A stretch of 64,000 nucleotides of DNA from Hymenolepis diminuta. Lineage: Eukaryota > Platyhelminthes > Cestoda > Cyclophyllidea > Hymenolepididae. Location of the stretch: NCBI GenBank assembly GCA_900708905.1, contig CAADRB010000033.1:295369-359368 (forward strand), read 5' to 3'. This document shows, piece after piece, positions 12,801 to 27,301 of this stretch; the stretch's first letter is position 1, and each line of letters starts with the position of its first letter. A model generated the notes under the pieces. That model ran no database searches. It worked only from the letters and a program-made list of their open reading frames with translations, and was not told the origin of the DNA. A program made the position numbers and the translations under genes.

Positions 12801-15800
12801 CCTAATTTCTTTTAAATCAACTCAATACCATTATCCGTTAATTATTTAAACATAGGTTTAAAGGACCAATTATAAATCATAATGAGAAACACAATAGTCC
12901 CAACTAATTTTGTAATTCATTTGCACCAACACCATCGAAATTACAATTTTCTCAGTTATGTCGGTGACGACTCAAATTTATAAGCTTTCCCAAAAGCTCT
13001 GCCAATGGCTATACTCAAGGTGCCGCCGGAGACTTTTATCAGCCATGATGTATAAAATAGCATTTAAGCTAACCTGTCAGACAAAAAAGACACTTCCTAC
13101 CTTCCTTTCGTTCTGACTGGGCTTGGTTATTACCACGTTACACGTTTTACTAAATTGCTTTCCACAAAAAATATTGTTTATGTCTGATTAAATTGCATTA
13201 CATGTCATACTCTATGTAAAATACTCTGAATTGTACAAATTCCATCAATATTTTAATAATGATCGTAATAATAGTGGAAAGAAAATGTAATAAATGAACT
13301 CTTGATAAAGTATATTACGGCAAAATGCTTCGACAAGGATTGGTTTAATTTTGTCTGACCAATAAAGTAAGTAATTCAATTTTAACACAAATGGTTTTGA
13401 TTTAAAGTGAATGCTCGAAGAAAAATCTCTGAAAAATGTTTTTATTTTCTTTCAAAATCTTAAAGAAAGTTTGAATTAAAACAATGAGCTAACGGGAAAT
13501 ATTAAACAAATTTAAAACATGATATTAACTGTGTAGAAGGGAAATGAAAGAATTTTCGGTTTTCTTTATGTGAAATGGTAACCTATGAAAGGCTAATTGT
13601 GTGTCATCGTTCTCACTCCAACCAAATGGAAACCAACTCTTTTTAGTACTCATCAATAGCAATCAAGGCTCAAAAATCCCAAATTAGCTAACAGAAAAAT
13701 ATATTTCACGTCATTCATTCCAGAGTAAACATTTACTCCCAAAATAATTGTCAGAGTTTTGCTTCCTCTGTGCGAGGTTAAAATGTACTCATCCGATTGC
13801 AAATTCGGAAATGAGGGGAATGGAGACGGGGGAGAAGTTTGACATACGTAGAATTAATTCCTAATCTATTATCATTGAGTTCTTAATCATTTGAAATTAA
13901 AAGAATGTATACATGCAAATTATTTTTCAATAGGAGTTTACCAGTTAAGTACAGTAAAGTGTGACTTTTTGAAATAATATTTAATCATTATAAAATTATG
14001 TGATTACGAAGCAAATCCTTCATAACAAATTTTTAGGTATAGTAAATATTCTAAATAAAATTACTGAATAGAAATCGATTAATAAAATTATAAAATCCGG
14101 AAATGGATTTAACGATAATTGGAAATCTATAATAAATTAGAGAATTTCATCAAACAACGCAAATGAAAGTAACCACTTGAAGTGTCCTTCATTATTTTTG
14201 TTGCTATTTCCCAGGTTGATAAATTTTTTATATTCTGTCTTATATTTAGGACAGAGTATGTCCTAGAAAGCACCCTTATTTTATAAGCCCTCTATTAACA
14301 CTATATGGAACACTTCCAAGTACAGGCTCTTTCTGCACTAATTCAGTAAGACGTATTCAAGAACTCACCCACTTTCCAGCTTTGGGTAGAATAAGGCCGG
14401 CAATGTGGTGGCATGGGGTGGTTGGATATTTAATTATCCCAGGTTTTATGATTGACAGCTTAATTCTATGGACACATTAGTTTACTCTAATAGTGTACCA
14501 AGATATACTTATAAAGATAGCCAAGCGTTCGAATGACCAATAAATTTTCGAGTTATCAGTATAGCATTTAGTTAAAAATTATATGAAGGAAAACAATAAT
14601 TGTGATATAACATCATAAAATTATAGGCGCAGATCCGGCGATGACCAGTAAGTACTGTCAAAGGCTTCATAAGTACAACTTGATTTTCAAGTAAAACCAA
14701 CTTATAGATTTTCTTCTAACTTGCACTTACTTTCTTTGGAGCAAATTAAATATTTGGCAGTGTGATGTTAAAAATAGAACTATATCTCCATCCTTTATAG
14801 GTAGGTATGTAATTAAAATTTCACACTGACATGTGTGACTGAAACTAGTACATGCTTCATCGTGGCTTTAGCACAGTCTTTTTAATTCGTGGTTGCAAAA
14901 ATTATGAACAACGCAGCTAGGAATCCTAAATTATTTCTATTTGCAAGTGTATTTAAAAAATAAAGTGCCAATATTCGACATATACTAAGACAATTCATCT
15001 TATGCGCAATTAAATGCCTATTTTTAGTGTGATCCTGTTTGTTTAAATGTGCTGGATGCATTAGACATAATGTTCTAATCCACCAAAATTAATTAGAAAG
15101 TACCGGCCATCGTACAATGACTATGAAAAAACACGATCAAGTCGTAGATTATGGTGTCTGGCTTTGATTAATATTTGTACTCCATACGACTGGACTGGTG
15201 ATTATTTTTCACATTGCTCTGGGAATGGCCTAGGAACTTTTAAACTCAGTAATAAACCTCTAGTATAATGAATTTTAATCCTTATGTATTTTCAAAGAAA
15301 TACAGAACAAATGACTTATTTTAAATCGCAGTTTGGATTTGTACAGAGGATTCTAGAAAATGACCGAAGTGGCTCTTAGCGACTTATCATGCTAAATAGA
15401 GCACAAATCTCATATCAGGTCAGTTTCTCATAAGAAACCGATTTGAATAATATATATTTCTATTAATAAATATCAATGTACTCTTGAAATTGTCAAAAAT
15501 CAACTCAGATTGGCAAGAAGAATCTATTAGTCTATTAAATGTATTTAAATATTTTTTTTTTTAATTCTGGCCCTTTTTGAAATCAATCGCAATTTCACGC
15601 TTTCAAGTACTGTCTCGTAAAAGCAACATATTTAAATCCCACTAAGTATTTATTGCCAAATATATTTCCTTTTCTTTAACTCGAGAAGAGAGAAAAATAA
15701 TAGATTAAGATTGTGTATTTTGGTAGAGAAAAGCCAAAATTCTTCGACTTTAGATGACTCTGATACTGTTTAAGCAAACTAATTACTAAAATAAATATAA

Positions 15801-15844
15801 TTGACTACAATGTGCGCAAATAATTCATAGTATTAGTGTAATTT

Positions 15845-15866
15845 TTACATATATATATATATGTAA
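15845..15866. repeat. Perfect 22-base AT palindrome / (TA)n
   Basis: TTACAT, then five AT dinucleotides, then ATGTAA: a perfect self-complementary 22-mer built on a short TA microsatellite. Probably simple-sequence DNA in the large intron. Confidence 0.7.
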
Positions 15867-18800
15867 TGAATTTATTGACCAAATAGAACATAGTGTAACC
15901 CAGAGCTCAGTAAATAGAGTGTAGATTAATTACGGTTCCTATTATGTTTTTAAATCCAAAATAAAAATAAAGGGTTTAAAATCTTTTAACCTGGCTAGTG
16001 AAAGTAATGAGATGATTGATTTTAGTACTTATGAACTCCTCTTAATTTATATTGACACCTCTAAGTACATTAACCGACTTTAGATTCTTCTTAGTTCAGG
16101 ATAGATCACTCTTTTGCTCATATGCAAATTCTTTTAGATTACCAGTTTTAATGCATGCCCCAGTTAAATAACTTATTTTTAATTTAAGTACATTCTTTAC
16201 AAAATTATTCTGATTAGAGTATGGACACTATCTGCATTGAATAATTTAAGATAAACGGGGTATAATTAAAAATAATGCATACCTTTCGAGTTATTCTTCT
16301 CATTTATCCAGTCAGGAAAATTTATTATCATAATAATCCGTTTTATCCAAATTTAAGGCCAACCAGCAAGAATTTATTTATGGAGAATATATATTTTATC
16401 CAATACGGAATATCGAAAATTTTTAAACCTTGGATTGTAGTTCATATTCTGTATTTAAACGGATTCGAACTGCTACGTGAAAAACGTGATGGTAAAAATG
16501 CAAATTCAAATCCTCTTATATAAAATATCGGCATTCAGTCAAATTCCTCATCATCAGATAAATGTCCTAGATCAATCTCCAACTGAACCTAATATCTTCA
16601 AATACACACAGATAAAAACTAGAACTCAGGGAAGCCTTCTAATTTCGCTTTTATTACCTCAAAAGATCGCCATATTGGAATTCACGATCTACTTAACCTG
16701 TTTTTGCTACTAATTCTCGTAAACAACATTTAGTCTGGTGATCTTAGAAGCACTTAAATCAATACCAGATGTACTGTTATTTTGCCTAAGCAAATTTTAA
16801 CATTATCGTCCGTACTATCATATTCAACCCAGACTTCGTTCCATTATTTATTTACATAAAAGTTCCGTCCGATTTTGCTTCGGGAAAAAATTATTTACCA
16901 CTACTTCTTCCAGCTAGCAGAAGATAAATTAGCTAAGAGGCTTAATAACATCCTTCCACGTGTTGGCCGAAATATAATAATGCTTATAAATAGCCGAAGT
17001 AGAAGAGTGGGGTTACAGGAATTTCGTTGGCCATCAAAACTTGTACATGCTAACCAGTTATGAAGTATGTGGGATAAACTGATTACACTACACCGCTATT
17101 GCAAAACTCTTCAATTTTATCAGCCACCTACTCTCAACTCTGATCTCAACAGGAGATATCGCCAATTCGCTCAGTTATAGCTCATAGAGGGTGTGTGTGA
17201 GAGATAGAGAGAATGATTCAACCAATCGACTGATGTAATTACTCCTATAGCGAATACTCAATTTAAAATTATGAAAAATTAAATAATACATTTAATTGTT
17301 TACATTAAATGTCAATAAAATTTATCTTTTTATCTAATTTACTAAAGTGAACAGCAACAAAATTTCCTTTTATAATTGAATAAAGGAGTTGATGATTTGC
17401 CCTAGTTTACGAGCCAAAATGATTCTCGGAAATAAAAAGGCGCGAAGTGAGCTATCAATTCCTGCCATTTTTATATATAACTAAATTCAAATTAATCGAG
17501 CCCTTCTCTTAATCTTCCAATTATTTGTTTATATAGAAATTCCTTTTTTAACGAAAATTTGAGAGTATGTTATGCAGGAGATGAATGGAAGTTGAAAACG
17601 ACCGAATGAGTTAATAAACGCACGAATACTCAAAAGTTCTGCCACTCCTTTTACTTTCTTAATGTTTGCCAAAGTGGAGTGCAAAAATGATATCTAAAAA
17701 GGGAAATATCGAAGTTGAAGTGGAATTAAAATGCAATTATTGTAATCAATCATTTTGATAAATTTTTAATGCTTTGGTTTTCATTCAAGTTTCACCACTG
17801 TAGATCTTAAATAAAGTGCCAAAAATTTATAATTACAGCAACCATAACTATTTTCTTTCCGATGTACTATATTTATTTCTAAATATATTTGTGATTTAAA
17901 AGTATCATGCTTAACTGATCAATGTTATGCAATGAAGCATTTAATATGTAATAAAAATTTCTCTATTTGATATACGATTTCCAAACAGAATAAAAGGAAA
18001 CTGCGAGACGTTTTAAACAAAGGGTTCCATTTTATTTTGATCAAATATATTTATCGAGAATGGCCAATTTATGACTAAAATATGAAGTGATCGATAGCTA
18101 ACCGCCTAATTTACAATTCTGTGAATTTAATCGGGAACTAGCTTTTAATAAAAGATAACATGAAAAGACTACCCTTAACATGAAGATTCATTTGAAATTC
18201 ATTTTACATTTTAGCATTTGCCTGAAGCTTCTTAAACAAATTGGTACTATTTCGCAGTACGATATTTTGCATAGCAGTTCTCTACTTTCCGTATCGAGTT
18301 GGGTACGGACATACGTAAAGATCCATCACCTTCCCATCACCGAAACAACTGGGTTCCTAACTTCATTGTATGCCGATTGTTTGGCATCTCCTTGAGCTTT
18401 TAAAGAGCTGAAGATTTTCACAGAGAGTTTCTTTCAGTCATTCCGTATATGCAATTCAATCAATGTAGATAACGCTTTCTATTAATTCTAACTAACTAAG
18501 AGCTACAAGCTGAGATTGCTGCCTCGTAGTTAAGTCATGTTCCAAGCTCATTTTAAACCCGACAAATTGATTTTCGTCAAAATTACCTTGTAAGTGAAGT
18601 GAAATCTCTTTTCTCTTTTACAATAGCTTTACTCAGAACTGTTCTGATAGAAAATTTGCATATTATACCAAATATTTATCCATTTTATGATTAAAGTTAC
18701 ATAATCTTCAGCACTGCCAGCAGTTGAATAAATTACCTTATAAAATTATTAAATCGTTAAATATTTTATATTATTTCAATATGTAATTCTAAAGTTTGAA

Positions 18801-20823
18801 TTTTACTTAAATACTAATTGTACCTCTCCATATGATTCCTTACACTTTTGATTATTTAAGGTTAAGAGATTTTGTTAATTTAATAACTCAATAACAGTAT
18901 GGTAAAGAGAATGTAAAATTTTAAAACGGCCGATTTATTGTCTAATGCTTACGTCATCACTAAAGGCCAAATTATTTTATTATTTAAATAATTTTGTTTG
19001 TTTCTACTTTTAATTATTCGAACGACGGTTGAGAATTGGCATTTCTCGCGCATAAAATTAAGGTAATTAGAACAAATTTACTGCCAATAAATATTGTTTA
19101 ATGTAATAAGCTAGACTTAAGGGAAGTTTAGCTTGACATTGAACGTAGATATGAAGTTGTGGTAGATTGGCTATTGAAACAATATGTTTCGGCTTCAAGA
19201 AGATAGAAAAACTGAATCTAGAATGGTTCTTGAAGAAATTGCGTATAATATAATTAAAATCCATTGGATGTAGAAATTATCGGTGTATATTTCACCTTCG
19301 ATCTTCCACAAGGTTATGAGCAATCAATAATTCAATTTTACAACTGTTTGTTCGTTAATTCACAAATTTAATTACCATATGGTATTTCTTCAAAGAATAA
19401 TGGAATGCCCTTCCCTAAAGAGGAATTTGAATACTTTATGCATAATTTATGGGATTTCGGAGTTAATCATATATTTGGCAAATCGACTTAAATTATAAAA
19501 ATTCATAAAAATCCCTCATCCTTACAAATAGAATGCCAGCAGTCCAAGCTTCTTCTTGAAATCTTGAAAGCTAGAACATTATAGCTGTTTCGGACATTTT
19601 AATCCATTTGATTAAATACGTAAATGTCGTTCTGACTCCCTAAACTTTATAAACAAAATAAAATCTGACAGAAGATAATGAGGCTGAAAGTAATCTACAT
19701 TGGACCATTAACAAATTCGATGTTGGTAATCAGTCAAAATTTTACGGTAGCAAGTAAAACCTAGTCTTCTGGATTAAAAGTTTCTTTCGAAAATAAGCGA
19801 TATAAGGAATGTTATACCCCTTAATTTAGCTTGTTTGTACTCAAAAATTATCCCCAAATTGCTGAGTTGAAGTTAGCTGATTTCACTCTATGAAATTTAA
19901 AGGCGCTTGTTTAAATAAATCAAAAAGAATAGCTTTGCTTTAAAAATCATTATGGCTGAAAATGAAAAGCACATTTTGCTACTTCAACTTGGTAATAATT
20001 TGAAACATTTTTATGGTTCTGGTGAGGATAAAATTTGTAATAATTTTGTGTATAATAGGGGATTCTACGATTGTAATCGATTGCTGAAGTTTTACGGAAT
20101 TGGTAATAGAGAAGATAAGTTTCAATCTAGATTTTATCCTTACAATAAATCAAGAATACTGCTGATTCAAATTAAACGAACTTCTAAACTGGGAATAGGA
20201 ATAGAGTTACTTGGATAATAACAGTAAGTCTTTTATATATGCACGGATGTATTATTTATTCAAAGGGCTATCCCCACAGCTCAGTAAGGGAATACAAACC
20301 ACTAATAGTCATAACGTTACACTCTGATACTGTGGTGAGGAAAGCGGGAATCAAATATCTCGAGACCAAAACAGGAATTCATCCAGTCCGAATAAAACAT
20401 ATTCTTTCCAAATAAATGTAAGTAGAAAGGCAGGGAATTGTTTTGTAAATAGAATTCCCTACCGATGTTATTTTCTCATCGGAGTAAAGGGGACATTTGG
20501 GAAAAATTTGAAGGAAAACACAATTTTTGGTCTTAGTTTTATAAAAAAATTAGCGGTCTGCTTCGGAACAGTTTAGATAACGGCCTCTGTCCTTTTAAAT
20601 GTAGAAGCAAATCTAACCCTACAAAAGAACCCGTAATCTAATAATAACTTCAACTGGAAAGATATAACTTAACAAGGCACAGAAGGAGACTGAAAAACTA
20701 TTCAGTGGAATGAACTGAATTATTAGGTCTGTGTGAAAGTGGGCTAGCCAATCAATGGCCAAACTGATCTCAACTTAATGCATGGGATAGATAGGTAGAT
20801 AGACATGAGAGGGGAAGACTTAC

Positions 20824-20974
20824 CGACATACTGCCGAACACCAATTATTGCGATAAAAATCACCATTAGACCTCCTGTGTACTGGTAATTGAGTTGATCA
20901 ATAAAATCCACACCATCACCACCATACTGAGTTTGGAATAATTTCCCTGCTCTAAGTACCGATTCAGGATTCAT
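20824..20974 (-). CDS. Innexin gap-junction protein, exon 1 (N-terminus and TM1)
   Basis: First coding exon of an innexin, a four-pass plasma-membrane protein that forms invertebrate gap junctions and hemichannels. It encodes residues 1-50 plus the first base of codon 51. The ATG (20974-20972) is preceded in frame by TGA at 20998-20996, so it is the first usable start in this reading frame. Residues 24-49 match the conserved start of the family: FIDQLNYQYTGG leads into a hydrophobic TM1 (about 35-49) ending RQYVG. The exon stops at CG|GTAAGT (GT at 20823-20822), a good splice donor. Joining its last base to exon 2 at 3041 restores an uninterrupted ...RQYVGKPIQCW..., the family's hallmark stretch. 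The LNYQYTGG form is typical of flatworm/lophotrochozoan innexins rather than insect or nematode ones; this comparison is from family knowledge, not a search. No paralogue number can be assigned. Confidence 0.9.
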
Positions 20975-21452
20975 GTCAGTTCTTCTAGTACTGCTTCACG
21001 GGAGCCAAAGTGTCACCCGTTTGCCTGTTTCGGTGCTGTTTGTTTAAATGTAGTATTTACTTGACTTGTAAAGAGAAAGAGATATAAGTATAGAATATGC
21101 GGTGTTTGGAGGTTGTTTATGCGTCAGTACTAATAATAATCCCATGTGTTGATATAAATATGGGCTTAAGCCCTCTGTTCTCGGGTCATTAGCATCCAAT
21201 GGCAGTCAGAGAGCATAAGGTGGAGGTTGCTAATTGGGAATGAGATGGAGATTAGAGAAGAGAGTGACGGTTACACACAAGTGGAAATGGCAAATACTGG
21301 CTCTCTAGCCTTAGTGGGATAGTAGTGGTGGTAACCGTGGCTGTGTGATGGCTGTGACCATTATAGACTTGCTGTAATTGCGTGTTCTTCCCCCATTTGT
21401 GCACACTGTGCGTGTATAGACGTGCGCAGCCACTCATGGCCTAGCGACCTTC
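20975..21452 (-). promoter_or_regulatory. Innexin 5' untranslated / proximal upstream region
   Basis: Sequence directly upstream of the innexin start codon. The in-frame stop at 20998-20996 shows that coding begins at 20974 or comes from a separate upstream exon. It is transitional in composition between the AT-rich flanks and the CpG block to its right. No TATA box or trans-splice acceptor can be assigned with confidence. Confidence 0.35.
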
Positions 21453-21715
21453 TTGATTCCCTGGTATCATACGTGCGTCCGTAACTCACTTACGCGAGCG
21501 TTCATTAGTGCGTGGGTGGAAGCACGGTTTCTGCAACGCAAACGGGAATTTAGGGATACGGACAGGCGGAGTGGGCTGTCCGTTCCACGTTTAAGTTGTG
21601 AAAATGCCGCTGTATCTGGAGCGGCGTGGCTATTTCTGGGACAAATTTGTTTCTCAGCTGACAGAGACAAAACCGGCTGAACGCATGCGTGCGTACCTGT
21701 TTTAGGTTTTACGCG
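21453..21715 (-). promoter_or_regulatory. CpG-dense block upstream of innexin
   Basis: By hand count there are roughly 20 or more CpG dinucleotides in about 260 bases, far more than the surrounding AT-rich sequence. Two overlapping open frames on opposite strands (21453-21680 and 21467-21670) are explained by the GC richness and match no protein. Its position about 0.5 kb upstream of innexin exon 1 makes it the best candidate for that gene's promoter or a noncoding first exon. This is inference from composition and position only. Confidence 0.45.
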
Positions 21716-24700
21716 TTCTCCCCTTCCACCACCTTCTTCCTGTTCCTGATCCCCTTAGTACTTCAACCTCAACCCCGCTCTCTTCTACTTCTGTTTGGAA
21801 CCTCGATATCATCAGTTCCTTGCTTATTTCTAAATCGACATGTCCTCTTTTATAAATGCCAAACTTGTCATTTATAGATTTTTCATTATTAGTTTCGTCT
21901 AAAAATATTCTATCTGCGGTATTTATGGCAAATTAAGCTGCACGAGAGAAATTGGGAATATGTAGCTTGTGCGCCATTTCTGCAACATTTTGGAATACCT
22001 GTCTTTCAGGCAGGTTGATTGACATATTAATATTGCAGTAAAAATGCTGATAATTTCCTCTGAGCTTATATTTAGAAAATAACTGTGATAGAATGAGGAG
22101 AGAGAGTTTCATCTAAACTGCCGTTTAAGAAGTAGGGTCTCTGAAGAACAAGAGAGAAAGAAGGGATACTATTGTTTATGAAGGTAAGGAAGATAAAATA
22201 ACTGGCAAGGAAAAATTAAAGAGTACGGAAGTGAGAGTGTCACATTAGCTACTTCAGTCACCAGCAGCATAGAATTGTGATTGAATGTATCTCGGGCCTT
22301 GCTTACCAAGGGCCCAATGTGAGCCCCTCTAGGTCGCTGTGACAACAAGTGTTACCCTATTTGGCTAGCGAGATTACAAGCCTAACCTACTTACTATTTT
22401 TCGGTGGCAACATGCTTGATGACTTAACAAGGAAGTCATTTAAATGAAAACAAGTTGAACAATTTAGTCGTATACATGATCATTAATGTCCCATAACTAC
22501 GAATAAACCAACAAACATTAAAGTGAATAACAAATTGCCTTTGAACGTTTTCTCTCAAATCGCCATATGTCACAGTAATTCTTTGTTATGTTTAATCGTG
22601 GATGAAATTCTAAGGTCAAAATGCAACGAGTATATAAATTGTTTTTAAAATAAAAGACTTTTTGTGTAACGCATATGTATATTGGTTATATTAGTGTTAA
22701 AACAACTCAGTGAGTTCTGTTAAGTTGAAAAGTTTTAGCTGGTTTGGAAGCTTATTTTATGCCAGCTAAATGCTCTACTGTAAGGAAACTGGGAGTAATA
22801 CAATAAACCATTCTTTAAACTCGCGCATTTCAGACGTTAATTTTCTCCTGCGATCAGACGAATTAGAGATAGATCGCGAAATATTTGACAATGAAGTTAC
22901 GAGAGAACATTAGTGTAATTGCATCCAAATTGCCTTGAAAAATATTCTTCAACATAGGTGAGCTCCTTAAATATCCTGCAGATGTTAAGGACAAAAGGCG
23001 CAAAATGCACCTCGAGCTCCGATATATCTTCACTTTCCAAGAAATACGTCTTCACATTTTACTTCCCTCCCCATAACTATATATCTTTATGTTCAAACAG
23101 TACATGTAATGCGAACATTAACTGATTTATGTAAAATTAAATAAGAATATTACCAAATAAATATTTGATGTGAATATTAATAAATTGGATGAAGCTAAAG
23201 GGTTGGGATTTTCATAAGTTGGTTAAATGTAATTCTAACTATATGGACAAAGAAAGACAAGAGCTGAAAATTTTGTATCGGCCATTAAGCCAACTAAATA
23301 ACATTAAACAGGAATAATGAAGAGAGGCATTCGGATTTTAACGCTAATTATTTGATAATTTGCAGTATTTATTGCACTAAAATCAATTATTTGAGGATGG
23401 GGGTGAGAAAACATATTTTTAAATCAAAGCCAGCAATACTATTAAAGAAAACAAAATTTATAGCTCACTGGAATATCTTCTTTAATCGATTTACTTATCG
23501 TTGGCTTATCTGTTTGATACTGATATAGCCTTACAGCTTTTGGAATTATTATGAAACCAGAAATGTCGTGAAAAACGTAATAAGAAATGAAAATTCACTA
23601 GAAAGCAATTTTGATGTCAACCATTATATTCTTTCATAAAAGTGTCAATTCGCATTCGTCATTTCTAGGCAGTGTGTCATTAAGTTGTGTTCACTACATT
23701 AAAACAATCTAGGTATGACAACATCAAGGATTGTGTATAAGCAAAAGTGCTCATTTATTTGGTACGCATTCAATAAACTGATGAGAATACTTACCACTTC
23801 GGTAGTGTTCAAGCAATGTGACAGACTCCAATAAGTGAAAGTGAATGACATACCATCCTGTCATTATCAAGGAACACACTGCAAATCTTGTATGAACCCA
23901 AACTAACTATTGTTTGCTGATTTGTTCTGATAAACTACTCAGTTCATTCTTTATAGTGCCAGCTAAATAATTTAATATTTTCCTTATATGGAAAAGGCAT
24001 TTTTTAACTGCGGAAGAACAGATAAATATTGTTTAGCTATCAGTTAGGAGATTTAATATAAACAGCTTAAGTCTAATTACACAGCACAAACCTTTTTCAG
24101 AGTATAACCGTGCGAATGTGGAGTAGAATTTGCAGTGTTTATTTTTCAAACAAATTGGCGTTATCCTAGGATCTTCTGAGAACCGTTCTAGCTAGACCCC
24201 AAGATTAGTTTCCCACATCCCAGGGTCTAACCAAGGGTTTGTAGAATTTGTTTATGAAAAACAAAATGATGCAATGGATGAGAATAAAAACAAACGAACT
24301 ACCTCAAACATTTTCCCTCTGCACCTTAAAGCAAATTCGGACATGTATTTATTTCAAATCAATAAAAAATCTATGAGATCTTTCAATTCTATGAAGTGAG
24401 ATGAGTGAAGGAGGAGAAATATCGTATCAGGTGATATCAAACCTTATATTTTATCTCATTTTGAATATACATTCAAATTTTTTTGTGAACTGAGGTTTGT
24501 ATATGAATTGATTCCGTAAAAGTGGTGATCGTCTTAGTTCTTGCGACCCGTCTAGATCTGGAATTATTTAATGGAAGATAATAGTAATGATTTTGACGGA
24601 GACGATATGTTCTACCTTCTCGCTCATTATATGCACAAAGGAGCCTAAAAATGAATAAAGATAACTGTCAGTAAATAATTGTAAATATATGCTCATTAAA

Positions 24701-27301
24701 GTTGATGCATCATCACAAATAATATGAACAATGAAAGGTCCCTCATGTTTACTGTGGTCATTGTAATTGATAAAACTGTGTACTCTTACCTAGAAACTCT
24801 GCTGTTAATATCAAATTCACTAAACCTTAAAATATAGTCTCCCTCTTTCTTATACTAATAGGCGTGTCTTTCAACTTTTTGTACACTTGGACCAATAGTG
24901 TAGCGTTTGTGGGATATAAGTCTTGTTATCAAGGCTTTGTCATTATCAGCTTAACACTGTTGACAATGAGGTGACACTTATCGTTAATTGTAACAGAATT
25001 ATTATTGATTACTAAGATGACCAGGAGTGGAGAATTCAGTCTTCTAGTGCTTTATTGACAAAGAAGAGTTTTACAAACAATCAAGGAATGATACTGATTG
25101 TCAATGATTTGTAGTGAACAGGTAGAATTGGTGATAGATAGCCGGTCTCTTGAGTGCTGACTTTGGACATTGTCCGTACCAACCATATTCCCAAAAGTTC
25201 GACGAGTCAACTACGGATAACACCTTCTAAGCCCAAGTTGGAAACAAATTCCTAAGCCCATGAGAGAAGTATTTATAGCACTTGAACTGGACAGTGGGAA
25301 GGTGTCCTGGGGCGACTCTTCCCTCCTGTTGATCAGTGTGATCGGCCAAAAAATTATTAAACCATCATGCATATTCCACCTTCAAGGTTGCACACAAATA
25401 AACTTAACGCGAACCCGGAAAATCTTAGCGTATTTTCTTTCATCTGATGTAAGTTGTGAATAAGACAAAATTCCGAAAGCCCGTGGCAGATTCTTCTAAC
25501 TCTTTCCTTAAAATAAATTTTTTAGTCATGCGGTCACTTAACAAGTAGCATTATTTAAATTAACTTAATAAAGAAAAAAATGTTTTTAGTATTAAAGTTG
25601 TATAGCATATAAAATAACAATAACAGATATAAATACTCACCATGGAGTTCTTTGATATCAAAGTATTAGAAATTTAACTCATTTGGTATCAGCAATATTA
25701 GTAGGGCCTATTTTTTAGAGAAATGCCACATTAAAATATTTATTAACTTTAATTGCATTCTTATATTTAAGGATTTTCTGGCTTAAGTCATTAATATGGC
25801 ACTGGTGACTAAACTCAATTTTTCTATTAAACACTTTAACCCCCAGCCGACCAAATTGTCAAACTGTTTAAAGAACTCGGGTGAACGTCACACTCTTTTC
25901 ATCATAAATGAACAAATTAATACTTTGAGTTTTATCGTGCATTTACTTTGGAAATCTTTTTCAGTGCAATAACATACATATAGCATATGGCAAACAATGA
26001 ATGTACCTATCTTTTGAGGCATTATTGGTCTACCAGCGTTCCAGCTAATTAGAAATCGTAGAGTGCAGACTTCTGATTTGAAACCTTTTTAATAGTAACA
26101 CTTGTTTGCCTTCAGCCAAACTCTGTTGGCAGATTCATTAAAATATGCTTTTTAAGTAGTTGTACCGCTATTTATGATGAATCAAACTGCAATAGCTTAA
26201 AACTCGTTCAAATTTCTATTGGACAGGTACTGTTAATAATATAACGTTACTAGGTCAATGTTGCTACAATATTACTAAATATTTAATGGCATGCAAACCC
26301 TCTGTACTATAGTTACTCTGACGCAGTAGCTTTCTCAGTTGTCAATGATCTAAATAGATTTAATTCAATTTTCATAAACGAAATTCGTACATAGGGTACC
26401 GAATTTCTATCACATTTCTTCCAGATTTGCATAATCTTCTGTATTCCATATTACGCGACTACTAAGAGACTAATCAAGACCTCTAGCCAAGATATATAAA
26501 GTTTTTTACTTATATTGTAAAGTAAAGAAAGGCCTTAATAGGATTAAATATCCTTTGTCTTTTAAGCGGCTTGCCCAGATTACGCTACTGACCACACACC
26601 GATGTTTTAATAATAATTTGGTATAATTTTATTCTAATTTTTTGTAGGAATTAGAAGAAGAACGTAGTCTTACAGTCCACCTTTTTCTCATATTGATCTA
26701 ACTATAACTTTTTATTACTATATCATGGGCAACAAATAAGTAAATTTTACAAGCAGCACTAATATTAAATCTTGCTCTAATTTGTTTGCAATACCTATAT
26801 GATTAAGTCACAAATTTCCAAATATACATGTCTTTTCTACCCGACTATTAGTATATTCAGACGTCTTGAGGAAACGCCCATCCATATGCTACTCGCTCCG
26901 TCTCTCTTCATAAAATGGCAAAATCGCAGCTGCTATCTGTCTAACTTCCTCTATGTCTCTATGGTGGTTGTTGTTTTATTGCAATAAGAGTAATGATGAT
27001 CGTGTAGGTGTTTTCAGCAATGCACATCTGATTTGATCTGATCAAAACTAGGTATGGTTAATTAATAACCGCACATATACATACGTGTGGATATAAAAGA
27101 ATATTAAGACTGAGATACTAAACACACTATTGCTATCTTTTTGATCTTTTTATTCATTTAGGATATTAATTTGCTTCTAGTAATTAAAATTTTTATTTTT
27201 AAATGAAGTAACTTTTGAATTTGTTTGAATCAGTGCCTCGCTGATATCACTGAATTACTTTGTTCTCATTTTCAGATGAATCTATTTTATTCTTATTCCC
27301 G

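Larger units (their letters stand above)
3042..20823 (-). other. Innexin intron 1 (about 17.8 kb)
   Basis: GT-AG intron between innexin exons 1 and 2, phase 1, inferred from the in-frame join. It is AT-rich throughout, and I see no convincing host exon on either strand. Contents recognised inside it are a repeat-Y copy (6783-6960), a decayed LINE reverse-transcriptase fragment (8699-9025, same strand as the gene), a short purine-rich imperfect duplication (9800-9861) and a 22-base AT palindrome (15845-15866). The short open frames inside (for example 7555-7788, 16275-16523 and 19952-20218) match nothing I know and look like chance frames. Confidence 0.8.

Noticed and set aside
16455..16475. 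Minus-strand GTTCGAATCC, a perfect Pol III B-box / tRNA T-loop sequence
   Set aside because: The flanking bases do not form a T-arm stem, and no A box or acceptor stem is found at tRNA spacing.
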